Origin: Rhizophagus irregularis
Taxonomy: Eukaryota > Glomeromycota > Glomeromycetes > Glomerales > Glomeraceae
DNA length: 64,000 nt
Assembly (NCBI RefSeq): GCF_026210795.1
Contig: NC_089431.1
Coordinates: forward strand, 1,612,001 to 1,676,000
Reading direction: 5' to 3'
In this document: positions 29,720-42,027 of the stretch, in pieces
How positions within the stretch are numbered: the stretch's first letter is position 1
Layout of the letters: the number at the start of each line of letters is the position of its first letter
The notes under the pieces: generated by a model
The model's input: only the letters and a program-made list of their open reading frames with translations
What the model was told of the DNA's origin: nothing
Database searches by the model: none
Program-made: the position numbers and the translations under genes

Positions 29720-31301
29720 TCATTTACTTTCATCGTCTTCTTCTAATGATTTTTCGTTGTCTTCTTCTAACAAACTAATATTGACGACATAATGTTTAAG
29801 GAATTCTTTTAAACCATTCAGTTCTAAATTGTCATATTTAAGATTTAATGATGTAGAATCCAGTGTCAACCTATCATTAAAAGTTTTCTTTGTTGTCCCG
29901 TTAAAAACATATTTATGCATAATTCCCCATGGCTTGATAGAGCTAACGCCTAAAAATAATTAATGTGTTATAAAGAGTAAATGTCTTTTCTGCAATAATG
30001 TATTAGTATATAATTACCAAATAGAAAGGCGTAAAATGTTAATAGTGCTCCTCCAATAGCCAGAACGTTAGAGATAACGGACAATGCCTAAATAATAAAA
30101 TAGTAAATACTACTGTATTAATAAAAAACCTGCTCGAGGCGGCTGATCGGCAAAAACAACCAATTTGGTTGGTCTGGTCAGATAATTACAAATGTTGTTC
30201 TTTAATTAATAAATTTACTTACATTCTTATTCCGTTGCTCAGTTTGATCTTCAAGTAAGAAGCTACTCGGGTCGAGCATGAAACCTGATGCAGCATCCGC
30301 ATACCATGAGGCGTTTCTCGTGGTTAAATCTAAAAAAAAACATTAATTATCAACGATATATCTTATCAATAATAGACTTTTTTACTTAATTTATTTAACT
30401 TACAAGCAAATGCTGTAATATATGTCAGCATTTTGCGTGTTGGAGGAAATCCGAAATCGTCTTTGGTGGATTCTATAATCGTTCTGGTGGTTTTCCTTGA
30501 CATTCAGACATGGTAGATCTAAAATATAGATATATAATTTTCATTATATTTAAATAACTTTATAACGATCAATGGACCATCACCCATATATCATCGTTAT
30601 TACTTACATAATTTCTCCCCAGAAAATATCTGTTTGTCCGGTAGATTGACGCAGAAAGAGGCGATGAATCGAAATAATATTTGTCATTAACTAGCGCCTT
30701 GTACATGTCCTGAGCCAATGTTTGATTTGTTGAGTCAAACATTTTGATTGTAAACGCAGGAATGTCACCATATATATAAACGTCGTTAGGGACGTTAAAT
30801 TTAAAAAGGATCCTTTTTAGCTAATAAGGCGTTTCATTCCTGGGAAACGCCAAATTATTTATCGGCGAAAATTTTTCGGTCTATTGACCGCTTTCTTCAT
30901 TAAATGTGGGTTAAGTTAAGTACTCCGAACAGTTGCTATGATCATCTATTAAATGGATTATTGAGTGAAATAAATATACAGTAAAGGGTAGCATGAATAT
31001 GATAATATATGGTCTTACCATAATAATCAAAAATCTGGAAATAGCACGTTATTGTAAAGTTGTTCTTAAGCTGAAACCCCACTATCGGGGCAGGAAATTC
31101 AGCCATTTCAGAATATCCATTGGTAACTGTTGACAAGTCATTATGTACACCAATTGAGAGAATGATTAAATAAGCCAGTAAGATAGTGCCAAATATTGCG
31201 ATAATAATCGCTTTACAGAAGTTGAGTGATTTTATCTTGAACATTTTTTTTTTAAAAAACTGTAACATTTTTAACATTTTTATTTTTAAAAACTGTAACA
31301 T
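29720..31301 (-). pseudogene. decayed two-pass membrane-protein gene, six exons
   Basis: Exons fit at 31301-31019 (start perhaps 31244), 30945-30608, 30518-30404, 30329-30223, 30087-30018 and 29949-29720, with matching phases. Exon 1 encodes a membrane helix (IIIAIFGTILLAYLIILSIG) and then an outside-like part. Exon 5 encodes a second helix (LAIGGALLTFYAFLFG). The C-terminus is acidic. The frame is broken by TAA 30913-30911, TAG 30883-30881 and TAG 30823-30821 in exon 2 and TGA 30506-30504 in exon 3. Coding character continues across all four, so I read this as a recently dead copy of a family member. The family is not recognised. Confidence 0.55.
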
Positions 31302-31448
31302 TTTTTTTTTTAATTAGAGATTTTTTTCGATATTATTAAATTGATGCAATTCTTACATGGATAGAACTTCATTGTCGTTTACTTTTTTTTAGACTTCTTT
31401 ATGCTTTCAAAATATTCTGAATTCGAATTTCAAATACATCGGGAAATT

Positions 31449-31720
31449 TTTTGGGGTGCAGAACTGCGGAGATCTGTAAAATTAGCAGATCTCCGCTTTT
31501 TTTTTGTCATTTTTTGTGTATTTCTGCGAAGTTCTGCAAACTTTGCAACTTCGCAGATAATTGAATATTTTTATCTATAAAATCAGTAAAATTCTGCAAT
31601 TTTGCAGAATTTCATTTAACAGAAAATTTAAAACATGCCAGTTTTGCGAAGTTCTGCGAAATAGCAGATCTTCGCTTTTTGTCCTTTTTTTTTGCGAAAC
31701 TCTGCGAAATTCTTTAACTC
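31449..31720. repeat. left subterminal repeats of Plavaka-1
   Basis: Repeated GCGAAGTTCTGCGAA, AGATCTCCGC and TTTTGCAGAA phrases in both orientations. Their counterparts lie at about 37690-37905. They are probably transposase binding sites. Confidence 0.45.
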
Positions 31721-31965
31721 AAAATTGCGGGTTTATAATTGCGTTTAAACTTTGAGTAACTAACTAATTAAACTTTTCGATTTCAATTAGTAATTAAGCT
31801 TAATTAAGCTTTTCGATCATTTCCGTTGACAATTTATTTTCGCTAAAGTTTTTTAATAGTTTTTTTTTAATACTTTCGTTAAAGTTTTTCAACAAATTTA
31901 CAAATTTTATTTTTTAAACTTTCTGACTTTACTTTCGTTAAAGTTTTCCAGTTTTCCAGTAATTT

Positions 31966-34900
31966 TTAAAACATGTATTTATTTAACAAATAACGATTTA
32001 CTTTGCCAAACCTTGGAACTATATGAACTTTTTGGTTAATTGAACCGATTGGTATTGTGTTGTATTCTTTGGTGTAATACAACTGCGGACACCCGTACAG
32101 TTCGGGTTCCTCCGTAATAATATCAAACCAACGAACCAGAGCAAGTTCATATGGCTCTTTGAAAGAACCTCGGAAGAATTTAAATAATAACAACACCTTA
32201 TAAAGAAAATTGATTAATGACATACAACACTTTATCAATCTTAATCATTCACTTACTTTTCCATACCAAGCTCCCTCATCCGAATTGTATTGCTCTTGAT
32301 CTTCCGCAGGAGTTACCACAATATTACCGAACCATTCTTTACCTTGGAATTCTCCTGTCGTTCTTAAAATATGTCTATCTTCCAGGTGTACTGAATCATA
32401 AATTTTAATGTAAAATTCGTCACTTTCGGACTCCTGCGAAGATGTGTCCAGAAAGGTATCTAAAGTTGAAATTAATTGCGATAACCCTTCAATGAAGTTT
32501 GAATGTGGTGGATTTTCAGATTTTTTCAACGATTTTATTTTTTGGTCGATATTATCTAATGTTAGTTCCCAAAGTACTTTTCCAAATCCTTTGGCTTTAC
32601 GATGAATAACTTTTTTAGCAGAAGATGTCAATTCTTTGTGTTTTACCTATAAAAAATATTATTAAATGTATGTATATTTCAAAGAAATTGATTTCAGTCA
32701 TGTCGGATTCAACTAACAGCGTTCACCAATTGTCTCATTACGTCTTTTCTGTTTGATAACCGATATGGGGTTTTGACATATGATTTGTGGAGGGTTTCGT
32801 ACGTTTCCGTTGACAACCCATTCAATGCACCATATTTTCTAATAGCAGGCACTGAAAACAATCAAAATAAATTAGGATAAAATCATATACTGTATGTTTA
32901 CTAGCGTCCTACCTGCGTGATACCGCCAACTGTGTAACTTCGGAAAATTGCAGTCAGTAGTGGACAATGGAGAGAAGATCTTTTTGAAATCAATGCACCA
33001 ATCAATAATTGCTGACTATAATTGATAATCTTTAGTGTGTTGATGATTTCCAATGTGACTTTATGAACTTTGACTTACTTCAAAAATTTTCAGATCTTCT
33101 TCAGTGTACATTTCTTTCCTGCTCATTATGTACATCTTACTAAACTTTGCGTAAAGTTCGCAAAGTTCTTTACAGGTTATTTCGTTCCCTTCAAAAATTT
33201 CATCTAAGGCAAAAAGGGCAATTTTCATTATGTTACGATAGTCTGACGCAGTAAGTACGTTTAAATGTCCTAATTTATGTAAGAGTTTAAGACCCGGGAA
33301 GCGAGGAATCTGACGAAGTCGATCATCAAATTTTTTTTGTAGTTCTGTTCCTCCGACTGCCTTCAAAATATCTTGTGTAAATTCCAATTGGTATTTGAAG
33401 AGTCCAAGATCGATATGGTGCATACGGTCAGGAACGCAGGCTTCGTATATATTCAAATTTCTGAAACAAATTATACGTGCGTAAAAATTTACATCTTTGA
33501 AATTCATTACAGAAATATAAAGATATTTACGGAAATTTCCAGAAGGAATTTTCAACAGAATGCACAGAATACTCCTTTCCTTGGCCATCGTTGATTACTT
33601 GCTTCATATTTTCATGAGTTCTATGAGGTACGTTCTCTAGTTTAAGACTCATATTGTTCAGATCACTTTGCAAAACCATGCAAGTATGGCATGGCATTTT
33701 GCACCGCGCTCCTTTATATGTCGCAGTTATATCATCAGCTTCAAGCATATCTGCGAGAAAAAAGATATCCGTGCAGCGAAAGTAATCACTTGTCCATTAA
33801 TTCCAAAATATAGCGCTTCAGATTTTTCTAATAAAGGTTGGAGCATAATTTTGAAGCATTTATGATATACATCGCGCTGTAAGCTTCGAAAACTTTCTGT
33901 TGTTTTGATTCCTGTATCTTGGACTTTAGGGAGAAATCCTAAAAGAATTTTAGCCTCCGGCAAATTTCAAACACGATTTGGAATGTTACCAAGAGTTAAA
34001 AAAACTGGATGGCCTGATGATTTCCCAAGTCCATCGAAAGTTGTTGCGTCTGAGTATAAGATGATGGACAATAGTCGATTTAATGATGGAAGGTTCTTTT
34101 CGGTTTCTAACCACCAGTTACCTTCGAAAGGTTCGCCAAATATTCTTGTTTCACCTCTATCATCCTGAGAATATAAACAACTAAATAAGCATAAATAATG
34201 TAATTTATCATTGCAGACGGAAATCAAATTATTATACAGACCTTCATTTTATTTTGGATTCCTTTATGGACGAAGTTATTGGCTACTTCCGGTCGTTGCA
34301 GAAGAGCTTGAATAGCACGAAAAAGTGGGCGATAGTAGAGGGTAAAATTAATTTCATTATAGGTCGCAACAACCTTTTTTTTAAAGTCTATCAAAGGTGA
34401 ATTTATTTGATTAAGATAATCCTTGCCATTTTTCGTAGAACTTGGCAATGGTAATTTGTCTAAATTACTATGTTTGTTGAAAAACTTTATTATTTTATCA
34501 CCTATCTTATTAGAGATATTACCCTCTACTATCAACTCCAAAAAGTCGCGATATGCATTATTCGGCCATTTTACTATGCGCTCTGGTGTGGGTTTTCCAT
34601 CAACTACATCTATGGCATCATCTAATGACGCACCCTGAAGGTCTTCAGGATCAATGAATTCAGTATCTTCAAAGTTTACTAATTCTGATTCTGCTTCCGA
34701 TTCTTCAAAATTTGCTTCGACCCTCTCTTCTGACCGTAACCTTTTTTGCAAATGATAACGTGGTTCATCTTCTAACTCATCTGCAATATTTACTAAGTCT
34801 TCATCTTGAGATGAAGGTTCAAATTGCTTCATCTCATCATCATCATCCTGTGATGTAAGCTTTTCTTGCGAAGTAGTTGGGTTTGGCATAATAATTGACG

Positions 34901-35093
34901 TGCTCCAAAGTTCTGCATCATGTTCTGATCTTATCATTTCTCTTAATGGCTGCAACAAAGATCTTTGCTGTACTGGTGACTCATTTAGTTGGGAGGATCT
35001 CATTTTTCCGTGATGTTTAGCATTGGCATGTTGTTTTAAACCGCCGTAAGTTGAAAATTCTCTTTTACAAATTTGGCATTGATATCTAACCAT
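31966..35093 (-). pseudogene. Plavaka-1 transposase, with one nonsense codon and one frameshift
   Basis: Exon 1 (35093-34242) starts with a C2H2 finger, CQICKREF...LKQHANAKH, followed by an acidic linker. Exon 2 starts at 34164 (DDRGETRIFGEPF) and covers LLSIILYSDATTFDGLG and CHTC. Exon 33460-33079 carries VPDRMHHIDLGLF, the conserved Asp/His motif of this family. Later exons encode KLHSWRYH, ETLHKSYVKTPYR and the C-terminus HIVPRFGKVNRYLLNKY. A TGA at 33966-33964 interrupts exon 2; the second copy (60651-60184) has Arg at the aligned place. A run of T near 33758 has lost or gained a base, shifting the frame. Exon order and most splice sites match the copy at 58644-61652. Confidence 0.75.
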
Positions 35094-35699
35094 TTTTATT
35101 TGAAGAACAATTTATGAGGATTTATTTGCGGTATAGTAAATATTTGGTTTTATTTGTTCTTTGCTAATTTTAAGCGAATTTTAGTGATTTTATTAATGAT
35201 TATTTAATTAATGCGAAATTATGAATTTTGTGAATTTGCGAATTTTAATGAAGAATTTGATATTTCTTTCGTTTGTGTGAATTCTCAATTTTTTTTTTAT
35301 TTTTTTTATTTTTTTACATTTTTGGCGCAGGGGTTCAATCATATTAATTTACAGATTTTTAATCATTCTATTTTTAAATTTTAATCATTTTAATTTGCAG
35401 ATTTCTTAATTATTTTATTTAATTTTAATCATTTTAATTTACAGATTTTTAACTATTTCTATTTTTAAATTTTAATCATTTTAATTTACAGATTTTTAAC
35501 TATTTCTATTTTTAAATTTTAATCATTTTAATTTACAGATTTTAATCATTTTAATTAATATTTTTACTGATAATTAAATTATTTAATTTATAGATTTTGG
35601 ATTTTTTTATCGATTTCGGTAATCAATTTTTTATTTAAATTGTTTCGTAAATTTCAAGTATATTTTTTCCTATACAATTTTCTAAATTAGTTGTTAATA
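35094..35699. other. bidirectional spacer between Plavaka-1 genes
   Basis: A very AT-rich spacer with a repeated phrase (TTTTAATCATTTTAATTTACAGATTTTTAA type, about 60 bp unit, 35340-35560). It probably contains both promoters. No gene. Confidence 0.45.
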
Positions 35700-37505
35700 A
35701 TGTCAACGAAAAATACTAAGAAAAAAACTGGAAAAAATGCAAAGAAAAAAACGAAAGTTTCCCATAATAGTCCGGAAAAAAAAGATGAAGCTTCTCAAAA
35801 AACTGGAAATATATTATCTCAAATTTTATCAGGTACAGTCCGTCAAGGAATTGCATTTCTTACATTAATTTAATATTATAATTAATCTTCGCTTGTTCAA
35901 TCGACACCAACAGCTGATGATGTATCATCACAAGATACAGGAAATGTTGATGATAATGCTTCAGCTTCAACATCTTATACTGAAACTCGTACTGGCCCTG
36001 ATTACGATAATATTTTAACTTCAACACCCCATACCGAAGGACCGTTCGTGTTGGTTGTTCCAGATGAAATTCTCAAGTCTTCAACATCCAATAATCCTAC
36101 AAAAAGTATCAAAAGTGGCAAGCCAAAAAAAAATCGGGGTAGATCATTAACGCCCATTGTTGGTAATAATTCAACAAGAAATCTTGAAAATTCTCCAATT
36201 AAACCCGATGATGATTCAAACCGAAGAACTTCCACACCTATCAGAGCACCCACACCTATCAGAGCTTCTACACCTATCACACCTATGCAAATTGATGACG
36301 AATATTGTAACTTCGAAGAACGTGACGAACGTTACCTTACAATCGAGAAATTCAACTATACTATGAAATTATTAGACGAAAAATCACTTCAATATATCGA
36401 TTGTGCCGACGTATTAGTGAGCAACAACGATTAGATTCTCAAACGATACAGAGACTTGTGGTGGTCGACGAGCTTTCAGATGAATTTTGGAACGTAAGTT
36501 ACTTTAATAGATTTAGCAACTTTATTTGATCTCAAGATATTTAAAAATAACTGATTATCTTTACAGAGCGCATATAAAAAGGTGTCCAAAGAACTTATTC
36601 CGAAGATCCTATTTCCCTCAGATACGGAGTACCGTGAAGCTTTAGAGAAATATCTCGCTGAACATGCTAGTCATTATATTGAAAATCTTGGAAGAAATAC
36701 GTGGGTTTCCCTATTCGAATCAAAGTTATTACCGAAGTACGTGAAATCATTAATAATAATCAATAATAATAATAATAATAATAATCTGAAATTATTTGAT
36801 TATTAAGATAAAAAACAAATGCCGAAGCAAGCGAAATGATTTAGCGGCAAATATTCGAAATACTATGTTTTCTAACTTCGGTGAGCAGAAGTTAGAATGT
36901 GTGGATAGCAGTGCGTCCTCTAAAAAGATTGCCGAATGGAAAAAAAGTGCAAAAACGCGAGAAGCATATCGAGAACTTTTCGAAAATCAAGGTATTCTCA
37001 CGAAAATAACCTCTTCTGTTTTCAAATCATACGAAGGCAGTGAGCTTCCTCCAGAACACTGGGTTTATGTACTCACCATCTGCGATATTGTCTTAAATCC
37101 CAGTAGCCCTGGGATTAAATGCAACGACAAGTTAGTTTTAAAGAGAGTTGATTTTCTTATGGTAATAATAACGTTCATCAGTACTTTGAAGTTAAAAATT
37201 TTAAAATATTTCGCAAATATTAATGTATAATCAATTATCAGCAATCGATCAAAAATAAAGTTACTGTAACTCCGCGTTTGTTGCAGGAGTTAGCGGCGAA
37301 AGAAGATTCAGAACAAAGTCCAGAGATTTCGTCTATAATCGAAGAATCGAGCGATGCTGATGATGGTAATAGTAGTAGTTACGAAGAATTAGTAAGTCAA
37401 AGTTATTATCTGGTATATAATGATTTTTACACCGCGTTAATTTATTTTACTAATCTAAATCAAAAAAATTTACAGCTCAAGAGTTTAGATTCGAAATTCT
37501 CTTAA
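35700..37505 (+). pseudogene. Plavaka-1 accessory gene, divergent to the transposase, unknown function
   Basis: Exon 1 (35700-35832) encodes a Lys-rich start (MSTKNTKKKTGKNAKKKT). Exon 2 (35914-36493) is Ser/Thr/Pro-rich with TPIRAPTPIRASTPIT repeats and ends in a helical part; its frame shifts near 36415. Exon 3 (from 36567) encodes KKVSKELIPKILFPSDTEY, and exon 4 EWKKSAKTREAY...VLTICDIVLNP. The last exon is acidic (EESSDADDGNSSSYEEL). The same order and motifs are in the gene at 62805-64000, so this is a conserved partner of the transposase, perhaps comparable to the second gene of CACTA elements. An (AAT)n run lies in intron 3, where the phases do not match, another sign of decay. Confidence 0.6.
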
Positions 37506-37917
37506 CATTCGTCGAATTTCTTCGTATTACATTAATTTTCAGAATTCGGAAATTTGTATTTGAAATTCTTCAATTTTTTTTGAATATATTTTATTAAATA
37601 AATTACATATTAAATAAATTACTATATATAAAATTGTTTGTAATAATTGTGATGATCAGTGAAATTAAATATATTTGAATTATTTCGAATATTTATTTTT
37701 TAAAAATCTTCGCAGAATTTCGTTATTTGTTTTTTTATAATCTTCGCAGAATTTCATTATTTATTTTTTAAAAATTTTCGCAGAATTTTGTTTCTTGAAA
37801 TTCTGCGCAGTTTTTGATGAATTTTTTTTTCCAAAGACTGCCGACAGGGTCGCAGATCTGCGCAAAAATGTCACCTGCAGATCTGCGCAGATCTGCACCC
37901 CAAAAAATTTCCCGATG

Positions 37918-40220
37918 TAACCAATAGATTAAGAAATTGAAAAAACTGGAAAAGTTAAAAAATTCGATTGGATCGATAATTTGTGTACTGTACGACGGTC
38001 ATCTAGTGTGACATAAACCCTAACCTTATTCGCGATAGTATACTTTTAATGTGATAGTTATTGATGATCACTTTCCAAATAAATGTACTTTTTCGCTTAA
38101 TTTGGTATTTGTTGTGTGATCTTCAAGTATTTTTTCAGAAATTTGGAAGTGTGCAACGTGAACTTTAGAGTTCAAATTTATATATATATAATATGCATAT
38201 TGCATATTGCATATGCATATTCGCAATTTCAATAGTAATACATTATTTAATGCTAATATTTCAAAAAATATTGCTATATGCAAATATTGCTTCTTTTGAC
38301 ATCATTAGAATAAAATCATAAATTGGGCACTTCTGTGATACTCTTATTGCTTGTTAAGTTTAATTATCAAATAATAAACTTTTGTAAAAAAAAATTTTGT
38401 TGATCATCTTTTTTCTTTGATCATCGTCAAAGAGATAAATAAAAAAAAAATTAAAAAAAATTAAAAAATGAAAAAACAATTAAATTTAATTAACATTTAA
38501 TTAAATAATGAAGTTTTTACTAAAATTTATTAAATAAAAATAATATATTGTTTTAATTATTTTATCCATTACAATATAATTTTTATATTAAAAATTAAAC
38601 CAATAATACTAGTGCATTGATCATTTCAATGATCAAAACATTGAATAATAAAAAAGCTCCGAACAGTTCCAATTTTCAATTCTTTTTTAATTGGTCAGAA
38701 TTGTTTTCACGTAATAACTCACCATCCAGTGGTCATAGAAAGACGATTAAGAGCTCATTAGAATCCTCTTATCGAGAGCTTTCAAATGATGCCAAAATCA
38801 TCATTTTAGCATCGATAGATGGCGAGTTATTTTGACACATTATCAAAAAAAATAAAAATTGGAACCATTTGGCCAGAAGCTTTAAACAATACGCAAAATA
38901 ATATTATGTACTGATTATTGACATTTACTGAACATTATTCACTCAAGAATTGCTCATTGTATTGTTCAATACTATATTATTTTTTGTAGAATTATTTTAC
39001 TTTTTATTCAATACTTATCAATTTTTAAACTTCACAAAAAATTTAATACATATTTAATCAAAGGTCATCTGATTTAACTTCAAGAAACTTTCAGTTAGTA
39101 AAGTTAATCCAAAATTAAATTTTTCATAAAATTTTATCCATTTAACTTTTATAAATCTAAATTAAATATGTGTTATATGTTCAAATAATCCAAATTTATC
39201 AGAAAATAAAAAAATTTTTTTTATTATATTTAAAAATAAAGATAATAACCAATTTTTTTTTTCAATCACTTTTCAATCACTTTTTTGTTAAAAAAAATTA
39301 ATAAATATGAAAAGTGGTTATTTTAAACAGTAAGTAAAAAAAAAATTATTATTCATAAGAAAAAATTATTTTTTATTTGTTTTAACTTCAGTTCCCTACT
39401 TTTTTTTATATAAAATATTAAAAATATAAGCTATAATATAAGATTTTTTATTTTTTTTAAGTTAATAAGATTCTAAAATTTTTTTTTTGATAAGAAATGA
39501 TAACTTTATGTTAGTTTATGCAATTAACAAGTTCATTAATATCTTGGCATTCACATATACTAATCAAATGATTTTAAACTCATTTGAAAGGTAAGAATGT
39601 ACTTTATTTTAGCATTACTAGGCATGGTGATATCAACAATCAAAGATAAAAATTAAAAAAAAATATATTGAATGCATTTGCTTAGCAACCAGTGAATCAA
39701 TTCATTTGTTTTTGGATTCATTAGATAGGTCTTAATTTTCTCTTTTGGATGAATATAAATTCATCCATTTATCTTACATAGACATCAAGTTATTTGCAAT
39801 TTTGTTCCAAGAATTTTATAATGATTATTTAAATTTTAATAATGGTGTATTAAAAAAAATATGATTAACAATTTTATTCATAGATTATTATTTTGTGCAA
39901 CCGGTAATTTGGTAAAGTTTGTTTTTTAGAATCAAAAAGTGCTAATTCCAAAAATTGGCATATATGAACAAATGATATGCTTGGGGGACGAAGTCCCCCT
40001 TATTTAAGAAATAAATAAAGTTAAAAAAATTAAAAACATATAGATGATCATGCAGATCTTGTGATAATCAATTAAAAAAGTGTTAGACGAAATTTTTTTT
40101 CAAAAATTTAAAATTTTTTCTTTTTTTATAAAAACATCATAAAATTTTTTTTACATTTTTTCTATTTGTAAGATTAAATATTTGGATATTACATAATTAC
40201 AAATTAAAATTATAAGTGTA
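37918..40220. other. AT-rich non-coding stretch with one foldback relative
   Basis: No credible gene. At 38713-38838 a segment (CCATCCAGTGGTCATAGA...GCATCGATAGATGGCGAGTTAT) resembles one arm of the foldback at 44389-44705. A GGGGGACGAAGTCCCCC hairpin lies at about 39984-40000. The remainder is A/T homopolymer-rich. Confidence 0.45.
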
Positions 40221-40268
40221 GCCGTTTATGACTAAATAATATAATTATATTATTTAGTTATAAACGGC
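40221..40268. repeat. 48-bp near-perfect palindrome
   Basis: GCCGTTTATGACTAAATAAT... pairs with its inverse with one mismatch and no spacer. It is followed (about 40300-40410) by two copies of a 40-bp unit (AATCTAAGTATGACTATAAA type). It may be the end of a small element or a cruciform-prone site. Confidence 0.5.
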
Positions 40269-40449
40269 TTAGACTAGGTTATTTAGTAATAAAATAATCT
40301 AACTATAACTAAATAATCTAAGTATGACTATAAATAATCTAAATATAACTAAATAATCTAAGTATGACTATAAATAATCTAAATATAACTAAATAATTTA
40401 AATATATCTAAATAATCTAAAGTTAATAACCTAAATATGATTAAATACT

Positions 40450-41773
40450 CTAACTAAATAACCTGTTTGTGACAATTTTGTATACCTAGTTATTTTTCTT
40501 ACTATATTCCTTCCCTTTGAATCCGCTTTTCTTTAGCTTTTTCCCATTTATTATTTGTGATCATGTGATTAAATAACCTAAATATTACTGTTACTAAATA
40601 ATCGAAATGTACCTATTTTTGTTTGGTTCTCTGCGCCAATAATCATTTTCTAATATAATTTATGTTATTGGGGTTCTATGGTTGATTGGTTATTAAATTC
40701 TATGTTGGAGGTCCAGCCTGTCTGCAATTATTTGGATTCTAAGTTTTATGATGAAGTTTTTGCCATTCTGCGCCTCTTTGGTTGTCTGTTAAGGATTCGA
40801 GGGTGCTTTTCTTTTTTACCTATTTTGTTATCTATCAAAATGCTGAAATATGGTAAAAAAATATCATGTTAGGTGGTGCAGTAGATCTGCGATTAATTTT
40901 GGCCAGCACTATACCATAATTTTGGCCGATCTTTTGGGCATGTGATTCAAGGATCCAGCTTAGTACCATGATGGTGACTTGATAGTGTCCTGGAACTTCT
41001 GTGAAGCTGTCATGGAACTAGTGAGGAACCATCATGGAAGTGTTATGGAATGTCAGCTTGGATGCTGACTTCTTATACCCAAAGTTCTGACCAAAATTGT
41101 GGAATAATGCTGGCCAGTACTGCGCCAGATACGTGATACTGTTCCATCACCAGAACAGCCATTCATAGTTACGGGCTAGTAACGGGAACATTTCTGGAAC
41201 ATTTTTGGAATCCAATATATATGCATTTGTATCACATATTTTTGTATCCATATATTTCTGAAATCTTCCTAGCTCCAGTCTGGCGGATGGTTGGTTAGTA
41301 AAGAATTGGAGGTGCAATATGTAAACATATTTTTGAGATGGATTTCGTTCTAAAAATTCCATCCTAATTGTCTAAGTTATTGGGTCAACTAGGACGGGAA
41401 CTAGGATGGGTTTTGATATAGGAGAAAAGCTTTTTTCTTTGATCTAACTTGTTCTTATATACTATGTCCTAGTTGTCATAGTTGTCCTAGTAAAAAGTAA
41501 AGTTCTAGGAAAAACCGATTTTTTATATCTTATGCATGCTATGTATGTATGTTATATATGTATGCTATATATACCTATATGTAAAAAAATAAAAAAGTCT
41601 GGGATTTTGTGTTTTTTCTAGGACAACTATGACAACTAGGACGGGTATTCAAATTCCCTTTAGTTTGATTTGACAATGCCATTTAGCTATAATTTTCCAT
41701 CCTGGTTTCCGTCCTAACTCGTCCCAGTAAACTTGGACGGATTTTTCTAGTAAATCCCAAAGGGATCGTGTCA
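40450..41773. other. non-coding stretch with inverted repeats
   Basis: TTTTGGCCAGCACTATACC near 40900 has an inverse counterpart near 41095-41120, and phrases like CAACTAGGACGGG recur at 41382, 41635 and 41730. A 64-codon ORF at 40678 has no recognisable content. I see no gene that I can support. Confidence 0.35.
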
Positions 41774-41818
41774 CTAGTGACAAGTCGTATTATTTTTGTT
41801 TATATCTAAATTACCTAC

Positions 41819-42027
41819 CAGTATCTCTGTCGAAGCCAACTTAGCCTGCTTTTTCTGATGATAATGTTCCCTTGATCTATGTTTTTTTGCATGCGTATCG
41901 CAATAGTCATATTTGGATCTTGTATTCTCTTTACACCCGGGTTCTTTGCAAAAAACTTGCCTAGAATTCCGATGGACTTTACATTCCTTTGGATCATAGC
42001 ATCTCCGATTGCACACTTCTCCAGTCC
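41819..42027 (-). CDS. Cys/His-rich exon, probable zinc-binding protein (partial)
   Basis: The frame runs from an acceptor (TTCTTAG, about 42028) to a likely donor GTAGGT near 41818. It encodes CNRRCYDPKECKVH, FCKEPGCKENT and YCDTHAKKH, eight or more spaced Cys/His residues that would bind two or three zinc ions. There is no ATG at the start of the open frame, so it is an internal or last exon of a gene whose first exon I cannot find. It faces away from the primase-helicase pseudogene. Confidence 0.4.

Larger units (their letters stand above)
31437..37917. mobile_element. Plavaka-like (CMC superfamily) DNA transposon, copy 1
   Basis: The inverted ends CATCGGGAAATTTTTTGGGG (31437) and its complement ending at 37917 are exact over at least 25 bp; each is flanked by TA. 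Subterminal GCAGATCTGCG and TTCTGCGAA repeats line both ends. Inside are a transposase gene on the minus strand and a second gene on the plus strand, divergently arranged around a 600-base AT-rich spacer. Both genes contain breaks, so the copy is probably immobile on its own. Confidence 0.75.

Noticed and set aside
41147-41362. 71-codon minus-strand ORF in the 40-41.7 kb stretch
   Set aside because: No recognisable motif, no splice partners, and it overlaps inverted-repeat sequence.
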